Shown here: positions 7,720-16,245 of the stretch, piece after piece
How the letters are laid out: every line of letters starts with the position of its first letter
Numbering within the stretch: the stretch's first letter is position 1
NCBI RefSeq assembly: GCF_016464705.1
Contig: NZ_JAEHOB010000002.1
Coordinates: forward strand, 537,140 to 601,139
Direction of reading: 5' to 3'
Length of the DNA stretch: 64,000 nucleotides
Source: Qaidamihabitans albus
Lineage (GTDB): Bacteria > Actinomycetota > Actinomycetes > Mycobacteriales > Pseudonocardiaceae
Notes under the pieces: generated by a model
Databases searched by the model: none
What the model saw: only the letters and a program-made list of their open reading frames with translations
Told to the model about the DNA's origin: nothing
Translations under genes and position numbers: made by a program

Positions 7720-8940
7720 TCACCGGCCGGGTTGCCGGTCGGCCCAGAACAGCGGACCGCCACGGTGCGCCGGAAAACCGTAGCCGTGGACGAGCACGAG
7801 ATCGATGTCCGAGGCACGTTCGGCGATTCCGTCCTCCAGCACCCGCCTGGCCTCGCCGACGATCGCCCCGAGCGCGCGGCGCACGATCTCCTCGGCGGCG
7901 AACGGCCGTCGCTGGAAGCCCTTCTCCTCGGACACCTGGCGAATGAGCTCGTGCACGGTCTCGTCCACCTCGCCGCGCCGCGCGCCCTCCCGGTAACGGT
8001 AGTAGCCCGCGCCCGACTTGCGGCCGAACCTGCCGTGCTCGCACAACCGGTCGAGCACGCCGGGCACCCGCTCGCCCGGATCCCGCGTGGCGGCGACCCG
8101 CTTGCGGTTCGCCCACGCGATGTCCAGGCCGGAAAGGTCGCCCACCGCGAACGGGCCCATCGCGAAGCCGAACTCCTCCAGCGCCGCGTCGACCTCCCTG
8201 GGCAGTGCGCCCTCCTCCAGCATGAACTCGCACTCGGTGCGGTACACGTTGTAGATCCGGTTGCCGATAAAGCCGTCGCACACCCGGGCGACAACCGCCA
8301 CCTTGCCGAGCGCGCCACCGAGCCGCAGCGCGGTGGCCAGCGTGTCGTCGGCGGTGCGCTCACCGCGCACCACCTCGAGCAGGCGCATGACGTGGGCAGG
8401 GCTGAAGAAGTGCAGGCCCACCACGTCGCCGGGCCTGCCGCTGGCGGCCGCGAGCTCGTCGAGATCGAGATAGGAGGTGTTGGAGGCGAGGACGGCACCC
8501 GGTTTCGCCAGTGCGCCGAGCCGGGACAGCAGCTCCCGTTTGACGGCCATGTCCTCGAACACAGCCTCCACCACGAGATCACATCCGGCCAGCGCGGCCT
8601 GGTCGGTGCCCGGTGTGAGTGCCGCCAGCCTGTGCTCGGCCTCGGCCCGGTCGGCCTTGCCCTTCGCCACGGCCTTGTCCTGGATCTCCCGGATCCGCCC
8701 GACGCCGCGTTCCAGCGCGTCCGCCGACTGCTCGACCAGCGTCACGGGGAAACCGGCCTGGAGGAACGCGGCGGCGATCCCGGCACCCATCGTGCCCGCA
8801 CCGACCACACCCACCCGCTCCACCTGGCGCGGCTCGGCGTCCGGCGCCCGGCCCGCCACCCGCTCGGCGTCGGCGAGGTACCGGCGCGCGGCGACCTCGA
8901 AGGCTGCCGGCTCTTCCGGGCCGGGCGGCGCTGCGTTCAT
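7720..8940 (-). CDS. 3-hydroxyacyl-CoA dehydrogenase
   Basis: 406 aa NAD-dependent enzyme oxidising L-3-hydroxyacyl-CoA to 3-ketoacyl-CoA. The Rossmann motif VGVVGAGTMGAGIAAAF begins near residue 43 after an N-terminal extension of about 40 residues. LASNTSYLDL and the catalytic region GLHFFSPAHVMRLLEVV are present. Two C-terminal dimerisation-type domains follow (DGFIGNRIYNVY and the repeat near residue 355 onward), so it resembles the dehydrogenase half of FadB without the crotonase domain. The ATG follows GGAGGAGG by 7 nt. It could serve beta-oxidation of the dehydroadipyl-CoA derived from the box route nearby, but it is a separate transcript. Confidence 0.85.
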   Translation of the reverse strand: MNAAPPGPEEPAAFEVAARRYLADAERVAGRAPDAEPRQVERVGVVGAGTMGAGIAAAFLQAGFPVTLVEQSADALERGVGRIREIQDKAVAKGKADRAEAEHRLAALTPGTDQAALAGCDLVVEAVFEDMAVKRELLSRLGALAKPGAVLASNTSYLDLDELAAASGRPGDVVGLHFFSPAHVMRLLEVVRGERTADDTLATALRLGGALGKVAVVARVCDGFIGNRIYNVYRTECEFMLEEGALPREVDAALEEFGFAMGPFAVGDLSGLDIAWANRKRVAATRDPGERVPGVLDRLCEHGRFGRKSGAGYYRYREGARRGEVDETVHELIRQVSEEKGFQRRPFAAEEIVRRALGAIVGEARRVLEDGIAERASDIDLVLVHGYGFPAHRGGPLFWADRQPGR

Positions 8941-9189
8941 CGACTGTCCTCCTCCGGTGGCATGCGAAGGCCACCGGGGACCGTACCTCGCTCGCCGCCG
9001 CCGCAGGGCCGCAGTGTTCCGCCGTGTCTTTTCGCCGTTCTTTTTCGCCGGTCTTGTCCGCCCGCGTGGTCCGGCCTGGTTCAGGGGTGTTCAGGTTCCT
9101 CACGGATGATCGCCTGCCGGACGGCACAACGCGGAAACCAGCGGCGGCCGCACCGGCGGGCCGGCGCCGTACATCCGCGGCCCCTGGCG

Positions 9190-9402
9190 CTAGCCCGGCG
9201 CATCGATCACCACGGCGTCGAGCTCGTCGGCGCGGGCGAGCAGATCCGTGGTCAGCCGCTGCAGGTGCCCGCCCAGCTGGCGCAACCCGTCCGCGGGCAA
9301 CTCGCCACCGTCCTGGCGATGCAGCAGCTCCACCACGATCTCGCCGAGGTAGGTGTTCAGCGCGGACAGGCGGGCGAGCAGCTCGCGGTCCTTGCGGATC
9401 AT
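9190..9402 (-). CDS. Small conserved hypothetical, helical
   Basis: 70 aa from the ATG at 9402 (83 aa if the GTG at 9441 is used). It is predicted to be two amphipathic helices (RKDRELLARLSALNTYLGEI and LRQLGGHLQRLTTDLLARAD) and has no known domain that I recognise. The GTG start would sit inside two adjacent inverted repeats, so the internal ATG is preferred. No good Shine-Dalgarno sequence precedes either start. Function unknown. Confidence 0.5.
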   Translation of the reverse strand: MIRKDRELLARLSALNTYLGEIVVELLHRQDGGELPADGLRQLGGHLQRLTTDLLARADELDAVVIDAPG

Positions 9403-9413
9403 CGGATCGGTCC

Positions 9414-9447
9414 GGCCGTACTCATACGGCCAATGTAGCACGCTACA
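9414..9447. promoter_or_regulatory. Two adjacent inverted repeats upstream of a small gene
   Basis: GGCCGTA-CTCA-TACGGCC (9414-9431) is a perfect 7 bp hairpin. TGTAGC-AC-GCTACA (9434-9447) is a perfect 6 bp inverted repeat 2 bp further on. They fill the gap between the small gene starting at 9402 and the next one ending at 9457. Operator, attenuator and terminator roles are all possible. Confidence 0.4.
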
Positions 9448-9456
9448 CGGCAGAAC

Positions 9457-9624
9457 CTACTCGCGACCGAGCACGATCGTCGGTTCCAGCTCCTCGTCGT
9501 CCTCGCGCGGCGCGGGCACCCGCGTGTTGCCCGCCGAGTCGCCGCCTCCGCCGTGTGGTCCGGGCTGGATGACCGGCGGCGGGGGATGCTGGGCCGAGTC
9601 GGTTCTTTCCGTGTCCGGCATCAT
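9457..9624 (-). CDS. Small Pro/Gly-rich hypothetical protein
   Basis: 55 aa starting at the first of two adjacent ATGs, 8 nt after AGGAG. It is Pro/His/Gly-rich at the centre (HPPPPVIQPGPHGGGGD) with an acidic C-terminus, and is probably disordered. No family is recognised. A near-perfect SigB-type promoter (GTTT-N14-GGGTAC) lies about 80 bp upstream, which together with the ribosome site supports it as an expressed stress-linked gene. Confidence 0.55.
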   Translation of the reverse strand: MMPDTERTDSAQHPPPPVIQPGPHGGGGDSAGNTRVPAPREDDEELEPTIVLGRE

Positions 9625-9703
9625 TTCCGCACTCCTCTCCTCGGGTACGGCCCCGGGCCGCGGGCTGCCGGGCACGGGGCGCAGCTCCCATGATTCTCCG
9701 GAT

Positions 9704-9727
9704 GTACCCGGGCGAAAAGCGGAAAAC
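9704..9727 (-). promoter_or_regulatory. SigB/SigF-type promoter GTTT-N14-GGGTAC
   Basis: Minus strand: GTTT (9727-9724), 14 bp, GGGTAC (9709-9704), upstream of the 55 aa gene at 9624. Confidence 0.65.
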
Positions 9728-9802
9728 ACTCGGTTGATCCCCACCGGACGTGGGAACTGTGGCCCTTCCCGCCGGGACCCGGCAGGCGCCCACCCTTCGC
9801 GC

Positions 9803-10846
9803 TCAGCCGCGCCGGGGCGGCGGCCCGGTGGTGCCCCGCGCGACGAACTTGGGGTCCAGCACCAGCTCCCGGACCTCCGAGCGAACCCCGTCCAGCCGCT
9901 CGGCCACCGCGCGGACGGCGAGTTCGGCCTGCCGGTCGGGGTCCTGGCGCACGGTCGTGAGGTCGATGTGCGAGAGGTGCGCGAGATGGCTGTCGTCATA
10001 GCCCACCACCGAGATGTCTCCGGGGACGCGCAGGCCGGCCCGCCACACCGCGTCGAGGAAACCGATGGCGCAGCGGTCGTTGCCGGCGAGTATCGCGGTC
10101 GCCATGTTCACCCGGTCGGCGAGCAGCGCCATCGCCGCCTGCGCGCCCGACTCCTCCGTGTGGTCGCCGGGCAGCACCTGGATGTGCCCGGCCAGGCCGT
10201 GTTTGCGCATGGCGGCCCGGTAGGCGCGGCGGCGCTCAACTGAGCCTGCACCCTTGCCGCCGTCGATGTGCGTGATCGCGGAGTGGCCGAGCTCGACGAG
10301 GTGATCGATGGCCTGCCGCACGCCCTTGGCCTCGGCGGTGTGCACCGAGTCGACCTCGACCCCGGGAAAGCGGCGGCCGACGGCCACGACCGGGATCCGC
10401 TCGGCGAGCTCGGCGAGGTGCCTGGCCTCCATGTTCGGGCCGAGCATGATCAGCCCCTCGCAGCGGTGGCTCAGCAGCGCCTCCACCGCCTTGCGCTCGT
10501 CCCGCGTCGGCGCCGTGGCCGAGAGCAGGATGTCGTAGCCGTGCTGCTCCGCGACCGGGTAGATGCCCTCGACGATGTCGGCGTGGAAGGGGTTGCGGAC
10601 GGTGAGCATGACGCCGAGCACCTTGCTGCGGCTGCGTGCGAGCATCTGCGCGGCGCTGTCCGGGCGGTAGCCGAGCTCGTCGGCCGCCTGGAAGACCCGT
10701 TCCCTTGTCTCCTTGCTCGCCCCCGGCTCGTTACGGAAGACCAGGGACACGAGCGCGCGCGACACCCCGACCTTCGCGGCGACGTCCGCCATCGTCGGCC
10801 TGCTCTGCCGTGCGCGGTTACCGCGGGTCTCCGACTCCTCGCTCAT
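9803..10846 (-). CDS. LacI-family transcriptional regulator
   Basis: 347 aa. The N-terminal helix-turn-helix ADVAAKVGVSRALVSLVF is followed by the hinge RPDSAAQMLARSRS and a periplasmic-binding-protein-like effector domain. The start is taken at the ATG at 10846, just before the helix-turn-helix. It is transcribed away from a sugar ABC importer operon and most likely represses it in response to a sugar. The tandem 13 bp repeats at 10932-10957 are the best operator candidates. The C-terminal segment VLDPKFVARGTTGPP is typical of the family. The inducer is unknown. Confidence 0.9.
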   Translation of the reverse strand: MSEESETRGNRARQSRPTMADVAAKVGVSRALVSLVFRNEPGASKETRERVFQAADELGYRPDSAAQMLARSRSKVLGVMLTVRNPFHADIVEGIYPVAEQHGYDILLSATAPTRDERKAVEALLSHRCEGLIMLGPNMEARHLAELAERIPVVAVGRRFPGVEVDSVHTAEAKGVRQAIDHLVELGHSAITHIDGGKGAGSVERRRAYRAAMRKHGLAGHIQVLPGDHTEESGAQAAMALLADRVNMATAILAGNDRCAIGFLDAVWRAGLRVPGDISVVGYDDSHLAHLSHIDLTTVRQDPDRQAELAVRAVAERLDGVRSEVRELVLDPKFVARGTTGPPPRRG

Positions 10847-10891
10847 CCGTCGATCGTGCACTCCCCCTCCGCAACCGTTCACTAGAAGGTA

Positions 10892-10921
10892 TTGACATCA
10901 GCGTGTGACGCGCAGCATAGT
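10892..10921 (+). promoter_or_regulatory. Sigma70-like promoter of the sugar ABC operon
   Basis: TTGACA (10892-10897), 18 bp, CATAGT (10916-10921), leading into the binding-protein gene at 10993. The expected transcript start falls at or just before the tandem operator-like repeats. Confidence 0.6.
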
Positions 10922-10931
10922 ACCCGACTGC

Positions 10932-10957
10932 TAGAGCGCGCTAGTAGAGCGCACTAG
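10932..10957. promoter_or_regulatory. Tandem LacI-type operator candidates
   Basis: Two contiguous 13-mers, TAGAGCGCGCTAG (10932-10944) and TAGAGCGCACTAG (10945-10957), differ at one base. With the C before it the first forms a near-palindrome centred on GCGC, as expected for LacI-family half-sites. They lie immediately downstream of the promoter and about 35 bp before the ATG, a position suited to roadblock repression. Confidence 0.55.
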
Positions 10958-10992
10958 CCCTGGTCAGCCAACGCACAAAGAGGTGCAACCGC

Positions 10993-11994
10993 ATGAAGAA
11001 GAGGAATCGTGTGTCGTCGCTCGCCGCCCTCGCGGCCGCGGCACTGCTGGCGATCGCCGGTTGCAGTGGCAGCGGCGGCAAGGAGGCGCAGGAGGGCAGC
11101 GGCGGCATCGGCGCGGGCACCGCCGACACGCCGCGCCTGCGGGTCGCCATGATCACCCATGCCGCGCCGGGCGACACCTTCTGGGACCTGGTCCGCAAGG
11201 GCGCCGAGGCCGCGGCGGCGAAGGACAACGTCGAGCTGCTCTACTCGGCCGACCCGGAGGCGGGCCAGCAGGCCAACCTGGTGCAGAACGCGATCGACCA
11301 GAAGGTGGACGGGATCGCGCTCACCCTGGCCAAGCCGGACGCGATGACCGGAGTCGTGCGGAAGGCCGAGGCGGCCGGAATCCCCGTGGTCGGCTTCAAC
11401 TCGGGACTGGACGACTGGAAGGGCATGGGCCTGCTGCAGTACTTCGGGCAGGACGAGGCGATCGCGGGCAAGCAGTTCGCGGAGCGGCTGAACGAACTCG
11501 GCGCCAAGCGGGCGATCTGCGTGAACATGGAACAGGGCCACGTCGCGCTCGAAGCCCGCTGCGGCGGCCTGCGGGACAACTTCGACGGCAAGAGCGAGAC
11601 GCTCTACGTCAACGGACAGGACATGCCGGCGGTCCAGTCCACGATCCAGGCCAAGCTGCAACAGGATCCGGACATCGAGTACGTCGTGACGCTCGGCGCG
11701 CCGTTCGCGCTGGCCGCGGTGCAGTCGGTCGCCGACGCGGGCAGCTCGGCGAAGGTGGCGACGTTCGACACGAACAAGGACCTCGTCAAGGCGATCAAGG
11801 ACGGCGACGTGCAGTTCGCGGTCGACCAGCAGCCGTACCTGCAGGGCTATCTCGCGGTCGACTCGATCTGGCTCTACCGGCACAACGGCAACTTCAGCGG
11901 CGGCGGTGAGCAGCCGGTGCTGACCGGGCCTGCGTTCATCACCAAGGACAACATCGACAGCATCGCCGAGTTCGCCGAGAACGGCACCCGCTAG
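10993..11994 (+). CDS. Sugar ABC transporter substrate-binding lipoprotein
   Basis: 333 aa ribose/galactose-type (periplasmic binding protein 4 family) solute-binding protein. A signal peptide ends in the lipobox LAIAGC (Cys near residue 24), so it is lipid-anchored outside the membrane. Two Rossmann-like lobes follow, starting at LRVAMITHAAPGDTFWDLVRKG. It is the first gene of the binding protein-permease-ATPase operon, with GAGGTG 7 nt before the ATG, and diverges from the LacI regulator. The FrcBCA order and the single ATPase domain fit a fructose- or inositol-type system, but the sugar cannot be read from sequence. Confidence 0.9.
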   Translation: MKKRNRVSSLAALAAAALLAIAGCSGSGGKEAQEGSGGIGAGTADTPRLRVAMITHAAPGDTFWDLVRKGAEAAAAKDNVELLYSADPEAGQQANLVQNAIDQKVDGIALTLAKPDAMTGVVRKAEAAGIPVVGFNSGLDDWKGMGLLQYFGQDEAIAGKQFAERLNELGAKRAICVNMEQGHVALEARCGGLRDNFDGKSETLYVNGQDMPAVQSTIQAKLQQDPDIEYVVTLGAPFALAAVQSVADAGSSAKVATFDTNKDLVKAIKDGDVQFAVDQQPYLQGYLAVDSIWLYRHNGNFSGGGEQPVLTGPAFITKDNIDSIAEFAENGTR

Positions 11995-12010
11995 GCGCGG
12001 GGAGGCAACC

Positions 12011-13072
12011 ATGACTCAGGCAGTTCAGCCCGCACCCGCCCCGGCGCCACCGGAGCCCGGGCACGCGCAGGCCGGCAGGCGGTCGGTGGGCAAGCGGTTC
12101 TTCGGCCGGCCGGAGGTCGGCTCGCTGATGGGCGCGGTCGCGGTGTTCGTGATGTTCTTCGTGATCGCGGAGCCGTTCCGGCACGCGGCGTCGCTGTCCA
12201 CCGTGCTGTACGCGTCGTCGACCATCGGGATCGTCACGGTCGGGGTGGCGCTGCTGATGATCGGCGGGGAGTTCGATCTCTCCGCGGGCGTGGCGGTGAC
12301 GACCTCGGCGCTGACGGCGGCGATGTTCGCCTTCGAGTTCACCACCAACGTGTGGGTCGGCATCGTCGTGGCGCTCGCGCTTTCGCTCGGCATCGGGATG
12401 TTCAACGGCTACGTGCTGATACGCACCCGGCTGCCCAGCTTCCTGGTGATGCTGTCGACGTTCCTGATGTTGCAAGGGCTGAACCTGGCGGTCACGAAGC
12501 TGGTCAGCGGCGGGGTGGCGACGGACTCGATCGCCGACATGGACGGTTTCGACTCCGCTCGCGCCGTGTTCGCCTCGGCGTTGACGATCGGCGCGGTCTC
12601 GGTGAAGGTCACCGTCTTCTGGTGGCTGGCTTTCGTGGCGATCGCCACCTGGGTGCTGCTGCGCACGAAGGTCGGCAACTGGATCTTCGCCGTCGGCGGG
12701 CAGGCCGACTCGGCCCGCGCGGTCGGGGTACCGGTCAAGCGCACCAAGATCGGCCTGTTCATGACGGTCGGCTTCACCGCGTGGTTCGCCGGGATGCACA
12801 AGCTGTTCGCGTTCAACACGGTCCAGTCCGGCGAGGGGGTGGGCCAGGAGCTGATCTTCATCGCCGCGGCGGTGATCGGCGGCTGCCTGCTCACCGGCGG
12901 GTACGGCTCGGCGGTCGGCGCGGCGATCGGCGCGTTCATCTTCGGCATGACCGGCCAGGGCATCGTCTACGCCGGCTGGAATCCGGACTGGTTCATGTTC
13001 TTCATCGGCGCGACGCTGCTGGCGGCGACGCTGCTCAACTTGTGGGTGCGCAACCGCGCCGCCCGGAGGTGA
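12011..13072 (+). CDS. Sugar ABC transporter permease (BPD_transp_2 family)
   Basis: 353 aa integral membrane protein with about ten hydrophobic segments. The conserved stretch [21 protein letters not shown] is characteristic of ribose/xylose/fructose permeases. The C-terminal glycine-rich helices [23 protein letters not shown] also fit. It has a Pro/Ala-rich cytoplasmic N-terminus of about 35 residues. GGAGG lies 5 nt before the ATG, 16 bp after the binding-protein stop. It would form the homodimeric pore for the sugar delivered by the upstream lipoprotein. Confidence 0.9.
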   Translation: MTQAVQPAPAPAPPEPGHAQAGRRSVGKRFFGRPEVGSLMGAVAVFVMFFVIAEPFRHAASLSTVLYASSTIGIVTVGVALLMIGGEFDLSAGVAVTTSALTAAMFAFEFTTNVWVGIVVALALSLGIGMFNGYVLIRTRLPSFLVMLSTFLMLQGLNLAVTKLVSGGVATDSIADMDGFDSARAVFASALTIGAVSVKVTVFWWLAFVAIATWVLLRTKVGNWIFAVGGQADSARAVGVPVKRTKIGLFMTVGFTAWFAGMHKLFAFNTVQSGEGVGQELIFIAAAVIGGCLLTGGYGSAVGAAIGAFIFGMTGQGIVYAGWNPDWFMFFIGATLLAATLLNLWVRNRAARR

Positions 13073-13076
13073 CACC

Positions 13077-13913
13077 ATGACCAACGCCGACGACCGCGTG
13101 CCGGTGGTCGAACTCGAGGGCATCGGCAAGCACTACGGCAACATCCGTGCTCTGCACGACGTCAGTCTCGCGGTGCACGAGGCACGCGTGACGTGCATCC
13201 TCGGCGACAACGGCGCCGGGAAGTCCACCCTGATCAAGATCGTCTCCGGCCTGCACGGCTACGACGACGGCACGTACCGCGTCGACGGGGAGCCGGTGCG
13301 CTTCGCCTCCCCGCGCGACGCGCTGGACCGGGGCATCGCGACGGTGTACCAGGACCTCGCGGTGGTGCCGCTGATGCCGGTGTGGCGCAACTTCTTCCTC
13401 GGCTCGGAGCGCACCACAGGGCACTGGCCGCTACGGCGGCTGGACGTGCGGGGCATGCGCGCCACGGCCGACGCCGAATTGCGGAAGATGGGCATTCACC
13501 TGCCCGACATCGACCAGCCGATCGGCACCCTCTCCGGCGGGCAGCGTCAGTGCGTGGCCATCGCGCGTGCCATCTACTTCGGTGCCCGGGTGCTCATCCT
13601 GGACGAGCCGACCGCCGCGCTCGGGGTCAAGCAGTCCGGGGTGGTGCTCAAGTACGTCGCCGCCGCCAGGGAGGCCGGGCTCGGCGTCATCTTCATCACC
13701 CACAACCCGCACCACGCGTTCCTGGTCGGCGACCATTTTGCCGTCCTCAAGCACGGCGAGGTGGAGCTGGACGCCGCCCGCGACGCGCTCACCCTGGACG
13801 AGCTCACCCTGCACATGGCCGGGGGTGCCGAACTGGAGACCCTCAAACACGAGCTCGAGCGCGTCGACAGTCCCGGCCTCGGAGCGCTACCCCAGCCCAG
13901 CGGCACCGCCTGA
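13077..13913 (+). CDS. Sugar ABC transporter ATP-binding protein (single domain)
   Basis: 278 aa ABC ATPase. Walker A is GDNGAGKST near residue 42, the Q-loop is VYQDLAVVP, the signature is LSGGQRQ, and Walker B is [11 protein letters not shown]. The H-loop His lies in [10 protein letters not shown]. Only one nucleotide-binding domain is present, as in FrcA-type systems, whereas RbsA-type sugar ATPases have two. GGAGGT overlaps the permease end and the ATG begins 4 bp after its stop. An 11 bp stem-loop follows the gene. Confidence 0.9.
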   Translation: MTNADDRVPVVELEGIGKHYGNIRALHDVSLAVHEARVTCILGDNGAGKSTLIKIVSGLHGYDDGTYRVDGEPVRFASPRDALDRGIATVYQDLAVVPLMPVWRNFFLGSERTTGHWPLRRLDVRGMRATADAELRKMGIHLPDIDQPIGTLSGGQRQCVAIARAIYFGARVLILDEPTAALGVKQSGVVLKYVAAAREAGLGVIFITHNPHHAFLVGDHFAVLKHGEVELDAARDALTLDELTLHMAGGAELETLKHELERVDSPGLGALPQPSGTA

Positions 13914-13914
13914 G

Positions 13915-14092
13915 CCGGACCACGTGCCGCCGAGAGCGCCACCGCGCCCTCGGCGGCACGCAGGGCACTGTCGACCGAGATCTCATCGCGTATCGCCGGT
14001 GCCGCGACCATGTCTCCGCGACAAACACGTCGCCGCCGCGTTCGATCGCGGCCGGCCGGTCCACCACCGATCACCGCGATGTGCCCGCTCAT
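13915..14092 (-). pseudogene. Possible decayed N-terminus of a dinucleotide-binding enzyme
   Basis: Reading minus from an ATG at 14092 gives a Rossmann-like start (SGHIAVIGGGPAG). The frame then becomes an Arg-rich run, while the neighbouring frame continues with AIERGGDVFVAETW and the first frame again gives IRDEISVDSALRAAEGAVALS. Two frameshifts in a stretch of about 180 bp would explain this as a gene remnant. Chance similarity in GC-rich DNA cannot be excluded, and the parent family is not identified. Confidence 0.25.
13924..13959 (+). terminator. Stem-loop terminator after the sugar ABC operon
   Basis: 11 bp perfect arms GTGCCGCCGAG (13924-13934) and CTCGGCGGCAC (13949-13959) with a 14 nt loop, 10 bp after the ATPase stop. 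No T-tract follows. Confidence 0.6.
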
Positions 14093-14203
14093 CACCGTCC
14101 CTTCCGTGCGGCATCGCGGGAAGGACGAGACGCCCATGCCGGACGAGGCAGGGGCCGTGATCCCCGGCACCCGGCCCTGGACAGCGTCGCTAGAGTCGCC
14201 AGG

Positions 14204-15580
14204 GTGTCCCCACCGTTCGCGCTCGCCGACCTGCCCGCCCTGACCGGGAACGTCTTCGACGACGACGCGAGCCTGGCCAGAGCCGCGCAGGACTGGGGTC
14301 ATGTCGTGCAGGCCCGGCCGAGGGCTGTGGTGCGGCCGGGGTCGGCCGCCGACGTCGCCGCCGTCGTCACGTTCGCCGCAGGCCGCGGGATCCCGGTCGC
14401 CGCGCGCGGCGCCGGGCACTCGCCGTTCGGACAGGGGCAGGCCGAGGGCGGGATCGTGCTCGACATGACGAGCCTGTCGACCGTGCACGCGGGCACGGGC
14501 GACCAGGTGCTCGTCGACGCGGGAGCACGGTGGCGGCAGGTACTGGCCGCGACCCTGCCGCGGGGGCTGACGCCACCCGTGCTCACGGACTACCTGGACC
14601 TCACGGTGGGCGGCACCCTTGCCGTCGGCGGGCTCGGGGGCATGAGCCACCGGCACGGCGCGCAGACCGACACCGTCGCCGAGCTGGAGGTCGTCACCGG
14701 TTCCGGCGAGCTGCGGCGGTGCTCGGCGGAGCAGGACCGCGACCTGTTCGACGCGGTGCGAGCCGGGCTCGGCCAGTGCGGCGTCCTCGTGCGCGCCGCG
14801 ATCCGCCTGCGGCCGGCCCGGCAGCGCGCCCGCCGGTGGCGGCTGTACTACGACTCGGCCACAGCCTTCGTCGCCGACCAGCGCCTCGTCGTCGGCGACG
14901 GCCGGTTCGACTACGTGGAGGGCCAGGCGCTGCTGGACGACGACGCCGAGTCCTGGCGGTACCTGCTCGAAGCGACCACCTACTACTCGCTGCCGGACGA
15001 GCCCGACGAGGACGAGCTGCTCGGCGATCTCTCCTTCGACCGGGACACGACCGAACGCGAGGACACGACCTACCTGGAGTTCCTCGACCGGATGGCCGAG
15101 GGCGAGGCGATCCTGCGGGCGGAGGGAAGCTGGTACCGCCCGCATCCGTGGCTGAACATGTTCGTCCCGGACGACGCCGTCGAGGAGTTCGTGAAGGAGA
15201 CCCTGGCCGGCACCACCGGCGCCGACCTGGGCGACACGGGACTGGTGATGCTGTATCCGGTGCGCACCGACCGGCTCGGCACGCCGCTGCTGCGAACGCC
15301 GCCGGGCGAACTCGCGTGGCTGTTCGCGCTGCTGCGCACGGGAGAGCCGCACGACGTGGCGGGGACCGCACGCATGGTGCGGCTCAACGCGGAGCTGTTC
15401 GAACGCGCGAGCGGCCTCGGCGGCACCGTCTATCCGGTGAACATGCTGCCGATGTCACCGAAGGACTGGGCCGAGCACTTCGGCGACGAGTGGCCCACCC
15501 TGCAGGCCGCGAAACGCCGGTACGACCCCGAGGGCGTGCTCACGCCGGGGCAGGGTGTCTTCGGCAGCGACGCGCCGTAG
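14204..15580 (+). CDS. FAD-binding oxidoreductase (PCMH-type, cytokinin dehydrogenase-like)
   Basis: 458 aa cytosolic flavoprotein with an FAD_binding_4 (PCMH-type) N-terminal domain. PRAVVRPGSAADVAAVV, the ARGAGHSPFGQGQ loop where cytokinin dehydrogenases and related oxidases attach or contact FAD, and VGGTLAVGGLGGMSHRHG are visible. The C-terminal substrate domain ends with YDPEGVLTPGQGVF, typical of the family. The start is taken at the GTG at 14204, the first start that directly precedes the conserved domain. It stands alone with no obvious partner. Substrate unknown; cytokinin activity is only a family analogy. Confidence 0.75.
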   Translation: MSPPFALADLPALTGNVFDDDASLARAAQDWGHVVQARPRAVVRPGSAADVAAVVTFAAGRGIPVAARGAGHSPFGQGQAEGGIVLDMTSLSTVHAGTGDQVLVDAGARWRQVLAATLPRGLTPPVLTDYLDLTVGGTLAVGGLGGMSHRHGAQTDTVAELEVVTGSGELRRCSAEQDRDLFDAVRAGLGQCGVLVRAAIRLRPARQRARRWRLYYDSATAFVADQRLVVGDGRFDYVEGQALLDDDAESWRYLLEATTYYSLPDEPDEDELLGDLSFDRDTTEREDTTYLEFLDRMAEGEAILRAEGSWYRPHPWLNMFVPDDAVEEFVKETLAGTTGADLGDTGLVMLYPVRTDRLGTPLLRTPPGELAWLFALLRTGEPHDVAGTARMVRLNAELFERASGLGGTVYPVNMLPMSPKDWAEHFGDEWPTLQAAKRRYDPEGVLTPGQGVFGSDAP

Positions 15581-15614
15581 CCGGTGCTCGCTGGCCTGTT
15601 CACGAGGGCCCCGT

Positions 15615-16130
15615 TCACGAAGGGCCGGGACCCAGCGCGGCCCACTCCTCCCAGCGCGCCGCAAAGTCGTCCGCCGGGTCCATCCCGGGATCGGCGCCGG
15701 GGCCGGCCGGGACCGTACGCGGCGTACGCGCAGTAGGCACGGTGGGCACGGGGCCGCCGTCCCGGTCCATCCCCTCGACGAGCCCGCGCACGTCCTCGAC
15801 CGCGGGATCGACCAGTGCGGCGCCGGTGGTGAGACAGCCGTGCAGCGCACGCAGGTCCGCCACCACGTCCCCGACGATCGCGGGGTCGGGGACCGTGCTC
15901 GGCGCGTACAGGCCGATCCGGTCGACCGTCGCGGCGAGGGAACGGGTGAGGCGCAGCGTGCCGCTGATCGCCTCCCGGAGGGCGCGCAGGTCACCGTCGT
16001 GAGCATCGAGCGCCCGCTGCACGCGGGCGATGCCGCGCTCGGCTTCCTCGATGGCTTCGGCGACAGGGTGGGACCGCTGATCGGACCGGCGATCGCGCAC
16101 GGCGTGATTCACCTTCTTTTCGCTCGACAT
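15615..16130 (-). CDS. Hypothetical helical protein, divergent from MerR regulator
   Basis: 171 aa with no recognised domain. The N-terminal two thirds are predicted helical (VAEAIEEAERGIARVQRALD and LREAISGTLRLTRSLAATVD). The C-terminus is a Pro-rich linker and a short tail DDFAARWEEWAALG. No signal or membrane segment is present. The ATG at 16130 is preferred over an upstream TTG. A strong promoter (TTGACA-N17-TATAAG) heads it, diverging from the MerR gene, so the two may be co-regulated. Function unknown. Confidence 0.55.
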   Translation of the reverse strand: MSSEKKVNHAVRDRRSDQRSHPVAEAIEEAERGIARVQRALDAHDGDLRALREAISGTLRLTRSLAATVDRIGLYAPSTVPDPAIVGDVVADLRALHGCLTTGAALVDPAVEDVRGLVEGMDRDGGPVPTVPTARTPRTVPAGPGADPGMDPADDFAARWEEWAALGPGPS

Positions 16131-16154
16131 GAGACGTGTGATCAACCTGTAATT

Positions 16155-16183
16155 CTTATAGCGTCCACTTCAAATTGTGTCAA
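16155..16183 (-). promoter_or_regulatory. Strong sigma70-like promoter in the divergent MerR intergenic region
   Basis: Minus strand: TTGACA (16183-16178), 17 bp, TATAAG (16160-16155). The -35 hexamer is one half of an inverted repeat TGTCAA (16178-16183) / TTGACA (16203-16208), which spans the gap between the two divergent genes and could be a regulator site. Confidence 0.65.
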
Positions 16184-16245
16184 CCAGTCGCTAGAGATAG
16201 CCTTGACATGCAATGGCCATTTCGGTTGACGGAGATCGAGCCGCC

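Noticed and set aside
13193..14203. Reading the FAD oxidoreductase as a 795-codon protein fused to the ABC ATPase region
   Set aside because: The upstream part is an out-of-frame shadow of the ATPase gene; conserved sequence begins at the GTG at 14204.
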